Below are positions 48,591 to 57,388 of a DNA stretch of 64,000 nt, piece by piece. Position numbers and translations under genes: made by a program. Numbering within the stretch: the stretch's first letter is position 1; each line of letters opens with the position of its first letter. The notes under the pieces were generated by a model, which was given only the letters and a program-made list of their open reading frames with translations, was not told the DNA's origin and ran no database searches. Source of the DNA: JABMQB01 sp963677475 (GTDB lineage Bacteria > Bacteroidota > Bacteroidia > Bacteroidales > Prolixibacteraceae); the NCBI GenBank assembly GCA_963677475.2, contig CAXXQD010000001.1, positions 28,809 through 92,808 of the forward strand, given 5' to 3'.

Positions 48591-49220
48591 CTATAAATCA
48601 TTTATTGTAAGTTCAGAACTTCCGTGTAAAATTAAAGCATCACGATTCTGCATAAACAAAGTCGCTGTAAGCATGTCTTTTAAATAGAAATCGTCAATTA
48701 AGCTTGTATATCTCTCCTTTATAAACTTCAATGTCTGACCTGTAGAATTTCCTTTTAAGAAGAATTCAATACCAATAGTAGCACTTTCAATAAATGAATC
48801 TTCTGCTCCAAAATATGTCTGAATTGTTACATCTTCATTATACCCGATAAAACATAATGTACCATTTTCACACAATGCTTTACCTAGATTTTTTCCCGTT
48901 TTGCAGGCATAACAAAAGGCAATAGAATTCCTAAGGCATTCTACTTCATAATCCATTGATATGAAAGGAGTAATTCCGTTTTTTAGTAATTCATTCTCTG
49001 ACCCATGTGAATAGCAAACAAATAAAAATGGGTTAGAATTTATGTTATTTGCAAGTATTGGTACAACCATTTCAAATACCATATTTCCAGACACCACTGT
49101 CTTTTCAATTTGGAGTTTTGAAGTTGCAAATATTTTTTCCGTTTTAATCCTACATTTATTAAAGAAATCACCAACTTCAATATCATTGTCGTCACAAACA
49201 ATTAATGTATTAAGCATCAA
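48591..49220 (-). CDS. Caspase-like (CHAT/C14-type) protease, putative effector (cassette C11)
   Basis: 209 residues. A Rossmann-like start (LIVCDDNDIEVGDFF) is followed by FLFVCYSHGSEN with H72 and, about 30 residues later, IAFCYACKTGKNLGKAL with C106. The SHG and ACxTG-LG pattern is that of clan CD peptidases (CHAT, caspase, gingipain). There is no signal peptide, so it would act in the cytoplasm. It overlaps the response-regulator gene by 11 nt and is the last gene of a four-gene operon, the usual place for an effector. Proteolytic activity is inference. Confidence 0.65.
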   Translation of the reverse strand: MMLNTLIVCDDNDIEVGDFFNKCRIKTEKIFATSKLQIEKTVVSGNMVFEMVVPILANNINSNPFLFVCYSHGSENELLKNGITPFISMDYEVECLRNSIAFCYACKTGKNLGKALCENGTLCFIGYNEDVTIQTYFGAEDSFIESATIGIEFFLKGNSTGQTLKFIKERYTSLIDDFYLKDMLTATLFMQNRDALILHGSSELTINDL

Positions 49221-49821
49221 ATTTTTCTTTATTTCTGGTTAATAAATCAATTGTCAATTTCGATAGATTTTTTGAAAAGTCTTTACCAATTTCTGATTGC
49301 AATCTTATTTCTTTTAATATATCTTTTAGAGAAAGCTTTTTTCCTTCAATAGTATGCATGTACGGTTTTTCCATTTGCTCTTGTGAATGCGATAGAATCC
49401 ATTCTTCCAATGCAATACTAATATCATTGTTGAAATTATTATAAGCTTCCTTTAATTTTGTAATAATTTCTTCAGTTGAAGCATTTTTAGCCAAGTAACC
49501 GAATGCTCTGTTGTTAATCAAGCTTGTGTAAACATCCTTCTCTTCATCTGCACCACTCCAAATTATTACAGGAACAAGAAATGATAATTTACGGATAGAT
49601 TCTAATATTTTATCTCCATTAGGATTATTCTTTGGAAAGGATAAGTCCAACAATACTAAAATTCTTTTATCAAGTTCTTTGTGTATATATTCAATACCTT
49701 CATCAGGATTTTCAAATAACAATACATTTTCAAATTCAAGTCCCAGCTCTACGAAAAGTGCTCCTTCTTTAATTTTGTTGTCATCATCAATTATTACAAT
49801 TGTTGAATTAAGTTTTTTCAT
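49210..49821 (-). CDS. Response regulator with unassigned helical output domain (cassette C11)
   Basis: 203 residues. Receiver domain with acidic pocket IIDDD (12-14), phosphoacceptor D59 in LVLLDLSFPKN, S89 in IIWSGAD and K112 in GYLAKNAS. The C-terminal 75 residues (LSLKDILKEIRLQSEIGKDFSKNLSKL) are helical and match no DNA-binding domain I know, so output is probably by protein contact. It starts 2 nt after the kinase gene and overlaps the caspase-like gene, which would be its natural target. Confidence 0.88.
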   Translation of the reverse strand: MKKLNSTIVIIDDDNKIKEGALFVELGLEFENVLLFENPDEGIEYIHKELDKRILVLLDLSFPKNNPNGDKILESIRKLSFLVPVIIWSGADEEKDVYTSLINNRAFGYLAKNASTEEIITKLKEAYNNFNNDISIALEEWILSHSQEQMEKPYMHTIEGKKLSLKDILKEIRLQSEIGKDFSKNLSKLTIDLLTRNKEKFDA

Positions 49822-49823
49822 AT

Positions 49824-51953
49824 TTATTGTTTGAATGGTAATTCAATTCTGAATGTAGCACCAGTAGGTTTATACTCATTTTCAACAACCTGAATCGAAC
49901 CTTTTAATGCTTCAAGTCTTGATTTAACAATAAAAAGCCCCAGACCTGCTCCTCCTTGTTCTGATGTTGTAGTATAAAAGACATCAAAAATCCTAAATTT
50001 ATCTTTTTCTGAGATACCGTATCCATTGTCAGAAAAAAGTATTATGAATTTATCATTCTCCACTATTGCACTACATTTAATAAGTTTCTGACCTAAGTTC
50101 TTTTCTACTGCCTTAAACGAATTACTAATTAGATTATCAAAAATATCTTCAAAAGATTTTAAATTATAATTGACAATCAGGTCTCGATTAATTTCTAAAG
50201 ATGCTTCAATTCCTCTTTTTTTAAACTCATCAAAATAAATTTCATTAAAAATATGTTCGAGTGTTTCTTTAATATTTATCTCTTCAAATTTTTGGTCGTC
50301 TTTTGCGTATTTTAATAAAAAATCCACGGCACTCCCTAAATGGTTCATTTCAGAGAATATATTAGCCCCCATCTTTTTGTAATGTATATTGAATTGAGGA
50401 TTTGGAATCCATTTATGAATGAATTCAGCATCTCTTTTAATTTTACCAATTGAAGTTCGAGTAATATGAGATAACATACCTGCATATGTTTGAAGCGACA
50501 CTAAACTAAAAAATAAATTTTCTTGTTGTTTTTTTTCTTTCTCTAAATTTTGATAATCAGTTAAAGACCTTTGCACAGTAGCTTGAGTTTTTGCTAATTG
50601 TTTTTCAACATTTGTAATCGTTTGTTTGACTTCTGGCGACTCAGCTTTTTCTTTTACTGCATTAAGCTGTTTTCGAAGATTTCCAATTTCGTCTTTAGCA
50701 ACTTTAAATTCGGACCTTGTTTTATTAATTTCTGTGTTTCTTTTCTTTTTTAAGAACTCTTCAATTCTTTTTACTTGCTCAATGGTAAATGATTTTAATT
50801 CCAACCATTCCTTATTGTCTACAAAATCTTGTCTATTTGTGGCATCAATGATTTTGGGATTTCTTTCATCTGATATTTCAATCCAACCCAAAATATCACG
50901 TGAACCAATTCTGTCAAAAAAACCGGACCATCTTCTTTTATCAATACCAAACAAATCTTTTTGCTCATCTCGATGACTAACATACTCTGCAAATGGTGTG
51001 GCAATTATTCCATCACGATAAACTTTTATACCATCGATTCTTTCATCCATAAAAGATTTACGAAACTTATTCTTTGCAGATTGGTCGAAATAAAAGATTG
51101 TCATTCCAACTAATCCGAATTCTCTTGCTTCAACTTCAATTTTTTTTAATTCATTGTTCTCAATAGATAGAATCTCTTGTTTGTTTGTATCCTCATTAAA
51201 GCGCAATTCGATTTTAAGTGTTGCAATGTCAATTGCCTTCGTTTCTACCTTTTGTCGTTGATAATTATCATATTCCGGAGCTTCTACAATAACATTGAAG
51301 GGAAATTTTAATTTATTTGTAGGTGAAATAAGTTTAGATAATTCCTTGATTGAGCGAATGATATCATTTTCTGTCCAAACATCATTCACCATTGAAATCT
51401 CAAGTGTTGTTCCAGATGTTTCTTTACCAGTAGGTTCTTTCCACCAATTATTCTCAATATCTGTAAAATATTTGTCTTCGCCTGAGAAATCAAGACTGAG
51501 TTGTTGATGTTCCTGCTCCTCATAATAGGACCAATCTGTTTCGAGGCATAAAAGTTCAGATGAACCTTTTTTTGTAGTTTTTAATAGCAATTTAGCGCCT
51601 AATTTATCAACAGCAAATCGACCAACGCCCTTTTTCCCGACAACTTTCCTATTATATGGAGCGGGTGATAATCTAACCTTTCTCTTACTACTTGTTCCAA
51701 TTACCATCCATTTGTCTCGAATGTCTTCAAAGCTCATTCCAATTCCATCATCCTGAATCAAAATTCTGCTTTCATCACAACGAGGATTCACATGTTCGAA
51801 TTTAACTAAAACATTTTCAGCGTTTGCATCATAACAATTTTTAACTAGCTCAAATAATGCGGTTATCCTATCAGTAATTAGTTCCCTGCCTAACAAACGA
51901 TAAGCACTTACATCAAATTTGAATTTTAAAGTATTTATTATCGTTTCGGACAT
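49824..51953 (-). CDS. Dual-ATPase histidine kinase with MORC/Hsp90-like N-terminus (cassette C11)
   Basis: 709 residues, no membrane helix. The N-terminal GHKL ATPase (residues 20-215) has E35 and N39 in FELVKNCYDANA, DDGIGM 68-73 and GKKGVGRF 106-113, in the style of MORC/Hsp90/MutL. A beta-rich transducer and a coiled coil (about 395-480) follow. A kinase part has a likely phosphoacceptor H496 in GMLSHITRTSIGK and a second HATPase_c (N607 in DNLISNSFKAV, DNGYGI 642-647, GGAGLGLF 667-674). The first ATPase may sense DNA or phage structures and the second drive phosphotransfer. Overlaps the methyltransferase gene by 16 nt. Confidence 0.88.
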   Translation of the reverse strand: MSETIINTLKFKFDVSAYRLLGRELITDRITALFELVKNCYDANAENVLVKFEHVNPRCDESRILIQDDGIGMSFEDIRDKWMVIGTSSKRKVRLSPAPYNRKVVGKKGVGRFAVDKLGAKLLLKTTKKGSSELLCLETDWSYYEEQEHQQLSLDFSGEDKYFTDIENNWWKEPTGKETSGTTLEISMVNDVWTENDIIRSIKELSKLISPTNKLKFPFNVIVEAPEYDNYQRQKVETKAIDIATLKIELRFNEDTNKQEILSIENNELKKIEVEAREFGLVGMTIFYFDQSAKNKFRKSFMDERIDGIKVYRDGIIATPFAEYVSHRDEQKDLFGIDKRRWSGFFDRIGSRDILGWIEISDERNPKIIDATNRQDFVDNKEWLELKSFTIEQVKRIEEFLKKKRNTEINKTRSEFKVAKDEIGNLRKQLNAVKEKAESPEVKQTITNVEKQLAKTQATVQRSLTDYQNLEKEKKQQENLFFSLVSLQTYAGMLSHITRTSIGKIKRDAEFIHKWIPNPQFNIHYKKMGANIFSEMNHLGSAVDFLLKYAKDDQKFEEINIKETLEHIFNEIYFDEFKKRGIEASLEINRDLIVNYNLKSFEDIFDNLISNSFKAVEKNLGQKLIKCSAIVENDKFIILFSDNGYGISEKDKFRIFDVFYTTTSEQGGAGLGLFIVKSRLEALKGSIQVVENEYKPTGATFRIELPFKQ

Positions 51954-53008
51954 TCGTAATTTATTATTTTTTTAAAAATTGCCTCCGCTAAAAGCGGTGG
52001 AACTGCGTTTCCAATTTGTTGCTGTATATGCATTAGAGAACCTTCAAATATGAAGTCGTCAGGGAAGCTCTGGATTCGTGCCGCTTCTCGAACTGACAAA
52101 CCTCTATCTTGCTCTGGGTGAATTAACATGTTTTTTCGGTAATTGGAGATTACAACAGAAGGAATGCTAGGATTAAGGCGTTTGTATATCCCACTATGAC
52201 AATTGTTCTTGTTCTTGTAATTTTGCATTAAATGGTCTGGGATTGCTTTCCAGTTCTGACCTGGTTTAATATGCTTATATCTCTCAATAACTAAATCATT
52301 ATTTTTTGAAACATAATTTTGCATAGCATTTTTATTACCATTTCGCAACCTTTTTGCATATTCTGAAGGAAAACTTTTATATGGTAATTCTTCCGCTATC
52401 TGTCCATTAGATAAAAAAGGAAGGTCTCCAATTGCATCCATTACCGATACTTTTTTTTCTTGCTTTATTGGAAACTCAAAGAAAATACCTTCTTTATTAC
52501 CAATTAGAATGAATCTATTTCTGTCTTGGGGAACACCATAATCAGATGCCGTTAAAACTTGGTGATTAACAGTGTATCCTAATTCTTCAAAGTTTTGCCT
52601 TATTTGCTTAATTGTCTCGCCTTTATTAAAGCTTATTATTCCTTCAACATTTTCAAATAGAAACCACTTTGGTTTTAATTCTTTTATGAATCGAATAAAT
52701 TCCCGATATAGTTTGTTATTCTCATTTTCCTCATTCCTTGTTTTGGAATTTGAGAGTGAGAATCCTTGACATGGAGGTCCACCAAAAATAATAAAGGGAT
52801 TAATAATATTAAGTGAATGTGGATTTATTTTTGAAATATCCTCTGTAATCACCTTAGCATCAGGGTGATTTTTTTGAAATGTCTTCGATGCATTTGGGTC
52901 TTTTTCTATTGCAATGGGAATTCTAATACCTGCATTTATAGCTCCAAGGCTTAGCCCTCCAGCTCCTGAGAAAATATCAATTCCTATATTTTTTTTTTCA
53001 ATATCCAT
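51938..53008 (-). CDS. C5-cytosine DNA methyltransferase (cassette C11)
   Basis: 356 residues from the ATG at 53008; a TTG at 53017 is in frame but coincides with a TATTTTTG promoter-like box (53015-53022). Conserved motifs are complete: I IDIFSGAGGLSLG, IV FGGPPCQGFS with the catalytic Cys near residue 80, VI FENVEG, VIII QDRNRFILIG, IX SVREAARIQSFPDDF, X QIGNAVPP. The target-recognition region is short. No restriction endonuclease gene accompanies it. It heads the operon with the kinase, regulator and caspase-like genes, so methylation may mark self DNA for the sensor. Confidence 0.95.
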   Translation of the reverse strand: MDIEKKNIGIDIFSGAGGLSLGAINAGIRIPIAIEKDPNASKTFQKNHPDAKVITEDISKINPHSLNIINPFIIFGGPPCQGFSLSNSKTRNEENENNKLYREFIRFIKELKPKWFLFENVEGIISFNKGETIKQIRQNFEELGYTVNHQVLTASDYGVPQDRNRFILIGNKEGIFFEFPIKQEKKVSVMDAIGDLPFLSNGQIAEELPYKSFPSEYAKRLRNGNKNAMQNYVSKNNDLVIERYKHIKPGQNWKAIPDHLMQNYKNKNNCHSGIYKRLNPSIPSVVISNYRKNMLIHPEQDRGLSVREAARIQSFPDDFIFEGSLMHIQQQIGNAVPPLLAEAIFKKIINYECPKR

Positions 53009-53097
53009 GATTAACAAAAATAGGATAATTATTTAAGACATAGAAGTTGTTTTTCACCTTTTTAGAATCTAAAATTTTAGTAATTGGATTGGGGGGA

Positions 53098-53222
53098 ATT
53101 GCACTCTTTTGCAAATTTTGGATTGCGGGTCAGCGTGTGCGATTTGCAAATGTGTGCAATGTGTGTTAGCTTCCCAAATTGCCCTAAAGGGCAAAAGTGC
53201 GCAGGCAAAACAAAATCTTTTT
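53098..53222. repeat. Cassette right-end module R, copy 2
   Basis: Non-coding, homologous to 47228-47362, located between the methyltransferase start and attC-like site 12. Confidence 0.75.
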
Positions 53223-53293
53223 GTAGCAATTTGTCCATTTTTAATATTCTAATATTTTCTTTCAAATCTCATTTGGTTTTTTCTTTCTTCGCC

Positions 53294-53431
53294 TTGCAGG
53301 TAACGGTTAGTGCAAGATGCGGAGCGGATTTCGGGGAACGTTCCTGTCCGCGAGGACATGAACGGTGAAGCGAGAATCCGCCGAACGCAAACCACTGCCA
53401 CCGCTATGCAATTTGCACTGTGTTATAACAC
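53294..53431 (-). repeat. attC-like site 12
   Basis: 123 nt from AAC (53302) to GTT (53424). Arms GTGCAAGATGCGGAGCGG and its near-complement. Subtype 1 centre with TGTCCGCGAGGACA. Left core CTTGCAGGTAAC is complementary to the start of cassette C11. Confidence 0.82.
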
Positions 53432-53992
53432 GTTTTTTTTTCTTTTTTCTTAAAATTCCTGATTTTGTCCGAGGGTGAAAAGTCAAGTTTTTTTGGGTGT
53501 TAAAAAAGCTTGGTGTTAATCTTACCGACTTAAAAATCAGTCAACTGGTTATCATTATTTATTGAGCTACAATTTATTAAACTTTTTCCAAATTTTCGTT
53601 AAGCTGGATTGTTTTCTCCATTTTTTTTAAATTAATAACCACATTCGTTCATTTATTGAACCCAGTTAAAAATGGGGTAGGGCTTCAAAAAAAGACACTG
53701 GCGAAAAATCATCAACAAAATCCGGAGGATTTTTTATTTGGTGCACAAAACTTCAAACGGGCAGTCCTTTTGAATTATACGTTTTCCCTTTTTAAAATTT
53801 ATCAACCACTAAACTCAAATTTTCATGGACAAGTTAAAATTGGCTGTGTTTTTCATTTTAACTTGCTCCATAAAACACCAACAAAACCCAAGGGGTTTTA
53901 CATTCTTCTTTTTCAATTAATAAAAGAAATACCCTTAAATTACATTTGATTTTATACTAAGTTACGCCCTGTAAATATTTGTTTTTAAATGT
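53432..53992. other. Gene-less cassette C12
   Basis: About 560 bp between sites 12 and 13. No minus-strand frame of useful length exists. A plus-strand frame at 53656-53949 begins with TTG and has no protein-like features. Two palindromes stand out: AAAATCCGGAGGATTTT (about 53718) and AAAACCCAAGGGGTTTT (about 53885). The cassette ends GTTATAACAC and GTGTTATAAC are perfectly complementary, so it is a proper cassette that may encode an RNA or a regulatory region. Confidence 0.55.
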
Positions 53993-54129
53993 GTTATAAC
54001 GGTCACTTGTAAGTTGTCTTTGCGGATTTCGGAGCTCGTTCCTGTCCGGCAGGACGGAACGATGTTGCGAGAATCCAGCGAACGATACACCGCGAACCCC
54101 GCAATGCAATTTACAATTTGTTACCGCCT
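53993..54129 (-). repeat. attC-like site 13
   Basis: 125 nt from AAC (53998) to GTT (54122). Arms TTGTAAGTTGTCTTTGCGG and its near-complement; TGTCCGGCAGGACGG centre. Nearly identical to site 14. Confidence 0.84.
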
Positions 54130-54141
54130 GGTGTTTATTAT

Positions 54142-56433
54142 TCAGTCATTTCGTTTTATTATTTTTTCAACTCTATCAAAGATGCTTTTTTCATAAGTAT
54201 CAAATTGTGCTTTAATTCTTTCGCCATTATCGATATTTTCATAATAATCGACAATTGAAGCTGGAACTCCGTAATCACTCGCAATCCTTCCGTACGGTGT
54301 TAAAGCGTTATATTCAAGTTTTGTCAATAATCTGTCGATACCACTAACTTCTTCGAATGGTTGATTAGTTCTTTTAGATTGAGAAAGCTTGTACATTACA
54401 TTAAAAACTCCCAAATATTTTACAACTTGATACTTTAGAATATTGTAAACAAATTCTGAAGTTTCTTTAATTGCATTATCAACACTTTTCCCCTGATTCA
54501 ATTTATACCTAATTGAACCAGCAAACCCTCCTGTAAGGTAATAATGAACCAAGTGTGTTAAAGCAGAATAATCACCACTTGCACCTCTATATTCAATAAA
54601 GAATTTCATTTTTTTATTCAATACAATTGGTTCAATAACATTTAATACAGTTTGAAATCCATCATAATCAATATGCAGCCTGAAATTAATTTGTCGAATT
54701 AATGATTTGATTGAATTTAATTCATTTAACGAAAGGCTTTGAATACGGTCGTATAATTCTATTTTATGTAAGCGGCTTACAACCTTGTATAGGGAAAAAA
54801 TATAATCAGGTATTCCCCTTTCCTCTTGTTGTTCTTTAATATTTTGAATGCGCTGTTTATCTTCGTTTTTGAGAAACTCATCCTTTGTGTAAAATAAGTC
54901 TATTTCATCTTTTGGTGCATCCAAGTCATAGTTCTTATGTTTGATGCCTTCGGCTTCTGAATTAATCGCTTTCATAAAATCATTTTTCAAAACGATTACC
55001 CTTCCACTATAATGAAATAAGAACCTACCTGCTCGACCAGCTATGTTTTTTGCATCAAATTTTTTAAGTTCCTTGTTTCCTTTTTTATTATGCATTACAA
55101 CTAAATTTTTTGCAGCTGTATTTACACCTTCTGTAATCGTAGTTGTAGAAATTAAAACCTTCAGTTGGTTTTTATTAAATAGGGAAACTATTTCTTTCTG
55201 CAAATACTTTGGAACTAAACCGTGGTGAATACCAATTCCATTTTTTAATGCTTCAATTACTGTCCATTCTCTGTTAAAGTTTTCTGAGATATGAGAAAGA
55301 AAAGTAGTGTAAGAAGAACTATCATGATTGCTCAAAATCCCTGAAGCAATTAATTTTTTAGCATAAGATTCAACTGAACTGATTGAATAGCAGTAAACTA
55401 TTGAATTTTGCCTAATACTGACAATAGATTTTATAATTTCATTAAGACGCTTGTTTTTTTCATTGCTTTCAAAATTCAAAGTCAATTCATCGTCCACGAG
55501 ATATTGGTTTCCTGATTTAATATCACAGAATGTTTTATTTACAATCTCATAATTATTATAGTCGATTAATTGTATTTGATTTTCTCTAAGAAAACGGTCA
55601 AACGAGGCGTTGTAATTGGGGTCGTCTTGTTTAGAAAAGTCTATGTAGGGTCCAGCTAAAAGGACATCCACATCTTGCTTCAGTGAATAAAACACAGCAA
55701 GTCTATATGCAACATCTCTTTCATTCTCCCTAACTTCCTCATCAATGATGTATTCATTATCTATTTTATAAACTTCATCTATAAATGCAAAATCAAATTT
55801 TATTTCATCAACTCTTTTTTCCATTAAAGAGAGGAATCTCTCAGGGGTGTAGATAAATAAATTCTTCTCGCTTATTTCTTCAACTTCGCTTAACGTGTGT
55901 ATTGAATAATTGCTAATAAAATACTGATAAGTTTCATCAGCAGTTAGCTTCTCTAGATTTTCAGAAAGAAGAGCAATGGTTGGAAATATCAATACCACAT
56001 TTTGATACTCCATTTTTTGTATAATTTCAAAAACAATGTGAGTTTTGCCAAATGATGTACTAGCCGACAGAAAAAATCTATTAAGCTGATTAGGAAGAAA
56101 TCTTTCTAAAATTTGTTTCTGAAATTTATGAACCTTAGTTTTTTCTGTAAGATTCAAAGTGCTTTCATAAATGATAGCAGACAATGTATTTAAGTCGAAA
56201 TTTTCGATGCTCGTATTTCTGTCAAATTTTTCTAGTAAGTCAAAGAATTGCGGAATACCAACAGAATTGGAAATGTACTTTAAAAATCTGCGGTCAGGTT
56301 CAGTAACCTCTTCATCTTTGATTTTGTCAAAGAAACTACATACCGATACAATCAAATCATAATCATTAATTTGTTGGTCGCGATATTTGTTTATATCAGC
56401 TATGACAGAAGCGGCTTCTTTAATTTTATCCAT
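54142..56433 (-). CDS. hamB: Hachiman helicase HamB (cassette C13)
   Basis: 763 residues. SF2 helicase: Walker A-like SASTSFGKT at 123-131, motif II IDEVYK at 218-223, motif III-like LLAGPYIDF, motif V TTTITEGVN and motif VI NIAGRAGRF. The C-terminal third is helical. It starts inside the 3' end of the DUF1837 gene (34-nt overlap). Helicase plus DUF1837 in this order is the Hachiman antiphage system, in which HamB is thought to monitor DNA and release the HamA nuclease. Confidence 0.9.
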   Translation of the reverse strand: MDKIKEAASVIADINKYRDQQINDYDLIVSVCSFFDKIKDEEVTEPDRRFLKYISNSVGIPQFFDLLEKFDRNTSIENFDLNTLSAIIYESTLNLTEKTKVHKFQKQILERFLPNQLNRFFLSASTSFGKTHIVFEIIQKMEYQNVVLIFPTIALLSENLEKLTADETYQYFISNYSIHTLSEVEEISEKNLFIYTPERFLSLMEKRVDEIKFDFAFIDEVYKIDNEYIIDEEVRENERDVAYRLAVFYSLKQDVDVLLAGPYIDFSKQDDPNYNASFDRFLRENQIQLIDYNNYEIVNKTFCDIKSGNQYLVDDELTLNFESNEKNKRLNEIIKSIVSIRQNSIVYCYSISSVESYAKKLIASGILSNHDSSSYTTFLSHISENFNREWTVIEALKNGIGIHHGLVPKYLQKEIVSLFNKNQLKVLISTTTITEGVNTAAKNLVVMHNKKGNKELKKFDAKNIAGRAGRFLFHYSGRVIVLKNDFMKAINSEAEGIKHKNYDLDAPKDEIDLFYTKDEFLKNEDKQRIQNIKEQQEERGIPDYIFSLYKVVSRLHKIELYDRIQSLSLNELNSIKSLIRQINFRLHIDYDGFQTVLNVIEPIVLNKKMKFFIEYRGASGDYSALTHLVHYYLTGGFAGSIRYKLNQGKSVDNAIKETSEFVYNILKYQVVKYLGVFNVMYKLSQSKRTNQPFEEVSGIDRLLTKLEYNALTPYGRIASDYGVPASIVDYYENIDNGERIKAQFDTYEKSIFDRVEKIIKRND

Positions 56434-57299
56434 GATAATACATCTGATTTAATCGCTTTTACATCTTCAAGCGGAATGAAAATAAAAAAAACTGAAACTG
56501 GAATACTTAAATCATACTCTGCAACATCATAGTGTTCTTCAATGTATTTTGGAATTGCTTTAATACTTGCATCGTATCCTCGAGCATTCTGATTAAATAA
56601 AATAACGACTGGATAGACCAATTCAATCGAATACTTTACAAGTTCATCAAGAATTATAATGTTGGGATTTGCATTCCATGAATTTAGAATGCTTTCAAGA
56701 GTTGAATTTTGAATATCAAATTTGTCTCTATTTTTTCTCAATGCGAGTAAGTTCTTTCTTAAGTACTGGTCTGAAAGAGAATTTTTTATTTTACGTAGAA
56801 CATCATTTATTGCCTGAATGTAGCTCTGATGAAACTTTGTTTCTCCAAACCACAACTGAACAACTGAATTGTTCTCAATTAGATGATAAGCGTCATAGCC
56901 TTTTGATTCAGCATTTTCAAGGGGATTGTAGAAATAACCTTTAGAAATAATTGTATCAGTTCCCAAGAAAACTTTAAGTATTATATGTAAAAGTACCTCT
57001 CCAAAAAAACCATATTTTAACTGCGTCTCATCAGTATCATCTTCATTAAATCTAATCCTTTCCTGAAATGCAATTGTATGAAGGTCATTGTATTCCCTTT
57101 CAGAGATTTCAAATTCATTGAAGGAATATTCAATTATTGAATTGTAAATTATTTCAACAAGCGCATCTTTGTCGTTTGCTTCATAGCATTTGTCATCTTT
57201 TGTCGAAAAAATGGTTCGTGGTATATCTACATCAGAATTTGGCAAATCATACTTGAAAATGATAGTGTTATTTATTAGGTCAAGTAGTTGCTGTCTCAT
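56400..57299 (-). CDS. hamA: Hachiman effector HamA, DUF1837 nuclease (cassette C13)
   Basis: 299 residues. The DUF1837 core reads KYGFFGEVLLHIIL (about 95-108), KGYDAYHL with D136, and QLWFGETKF with E153 and K155, forming a PD-(D/E)XK-like catalytic set. No membrane segment. It is encoded directly upstream of hamB and overlaps it. HamA is reported to degrade DNA indiscriminately once freed by HamB. The whole system is one 3.2-kb cassette with ends GTTACCGCC and GGCGGTAAC. Confidence 0.88.
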   Translation of the reverse strand: MRQQLLDLINNTIIFKYDLPNSDVDIPRTIFSTKDDKCYEANDKDALVEIIYNSIIEYSFNEFEISEREYNDLHTIAFQERIRFNEDDTDETQLKYGFFGEVLLHIILKVFLGTDTIISKGYFYNPLENAESKGYDAYHLIENNSVVQLWFGETKFHQSYIQAINDVLRKIKNSLSDQYLRKNLLALRKNRDKFDIQNSTLESILNSWNANPNIIILDELVKYSIELVYPVVILFNQNARGYDASIKAIPKYIEEHYDVAEYDLSIPVSVFFIFIPLEDVKAIKSDVLSWIKLKKPLLS

Positions 57300-57388
57300 A
57301 TTTATTTTTTTGTGAGTATGATTCTGTCAAATTAATTGCATTTCATTGTAAGCCAAAATTTCTTTCTTTTTACACTTGGCGGTAACGG

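Noticed and set aside
53656..53949. 97-codon plus-strand frame in the gene-less cassette
   Set aside because: TTG start, opposite strand to all cassette genes, low-complexity composition and no domain.
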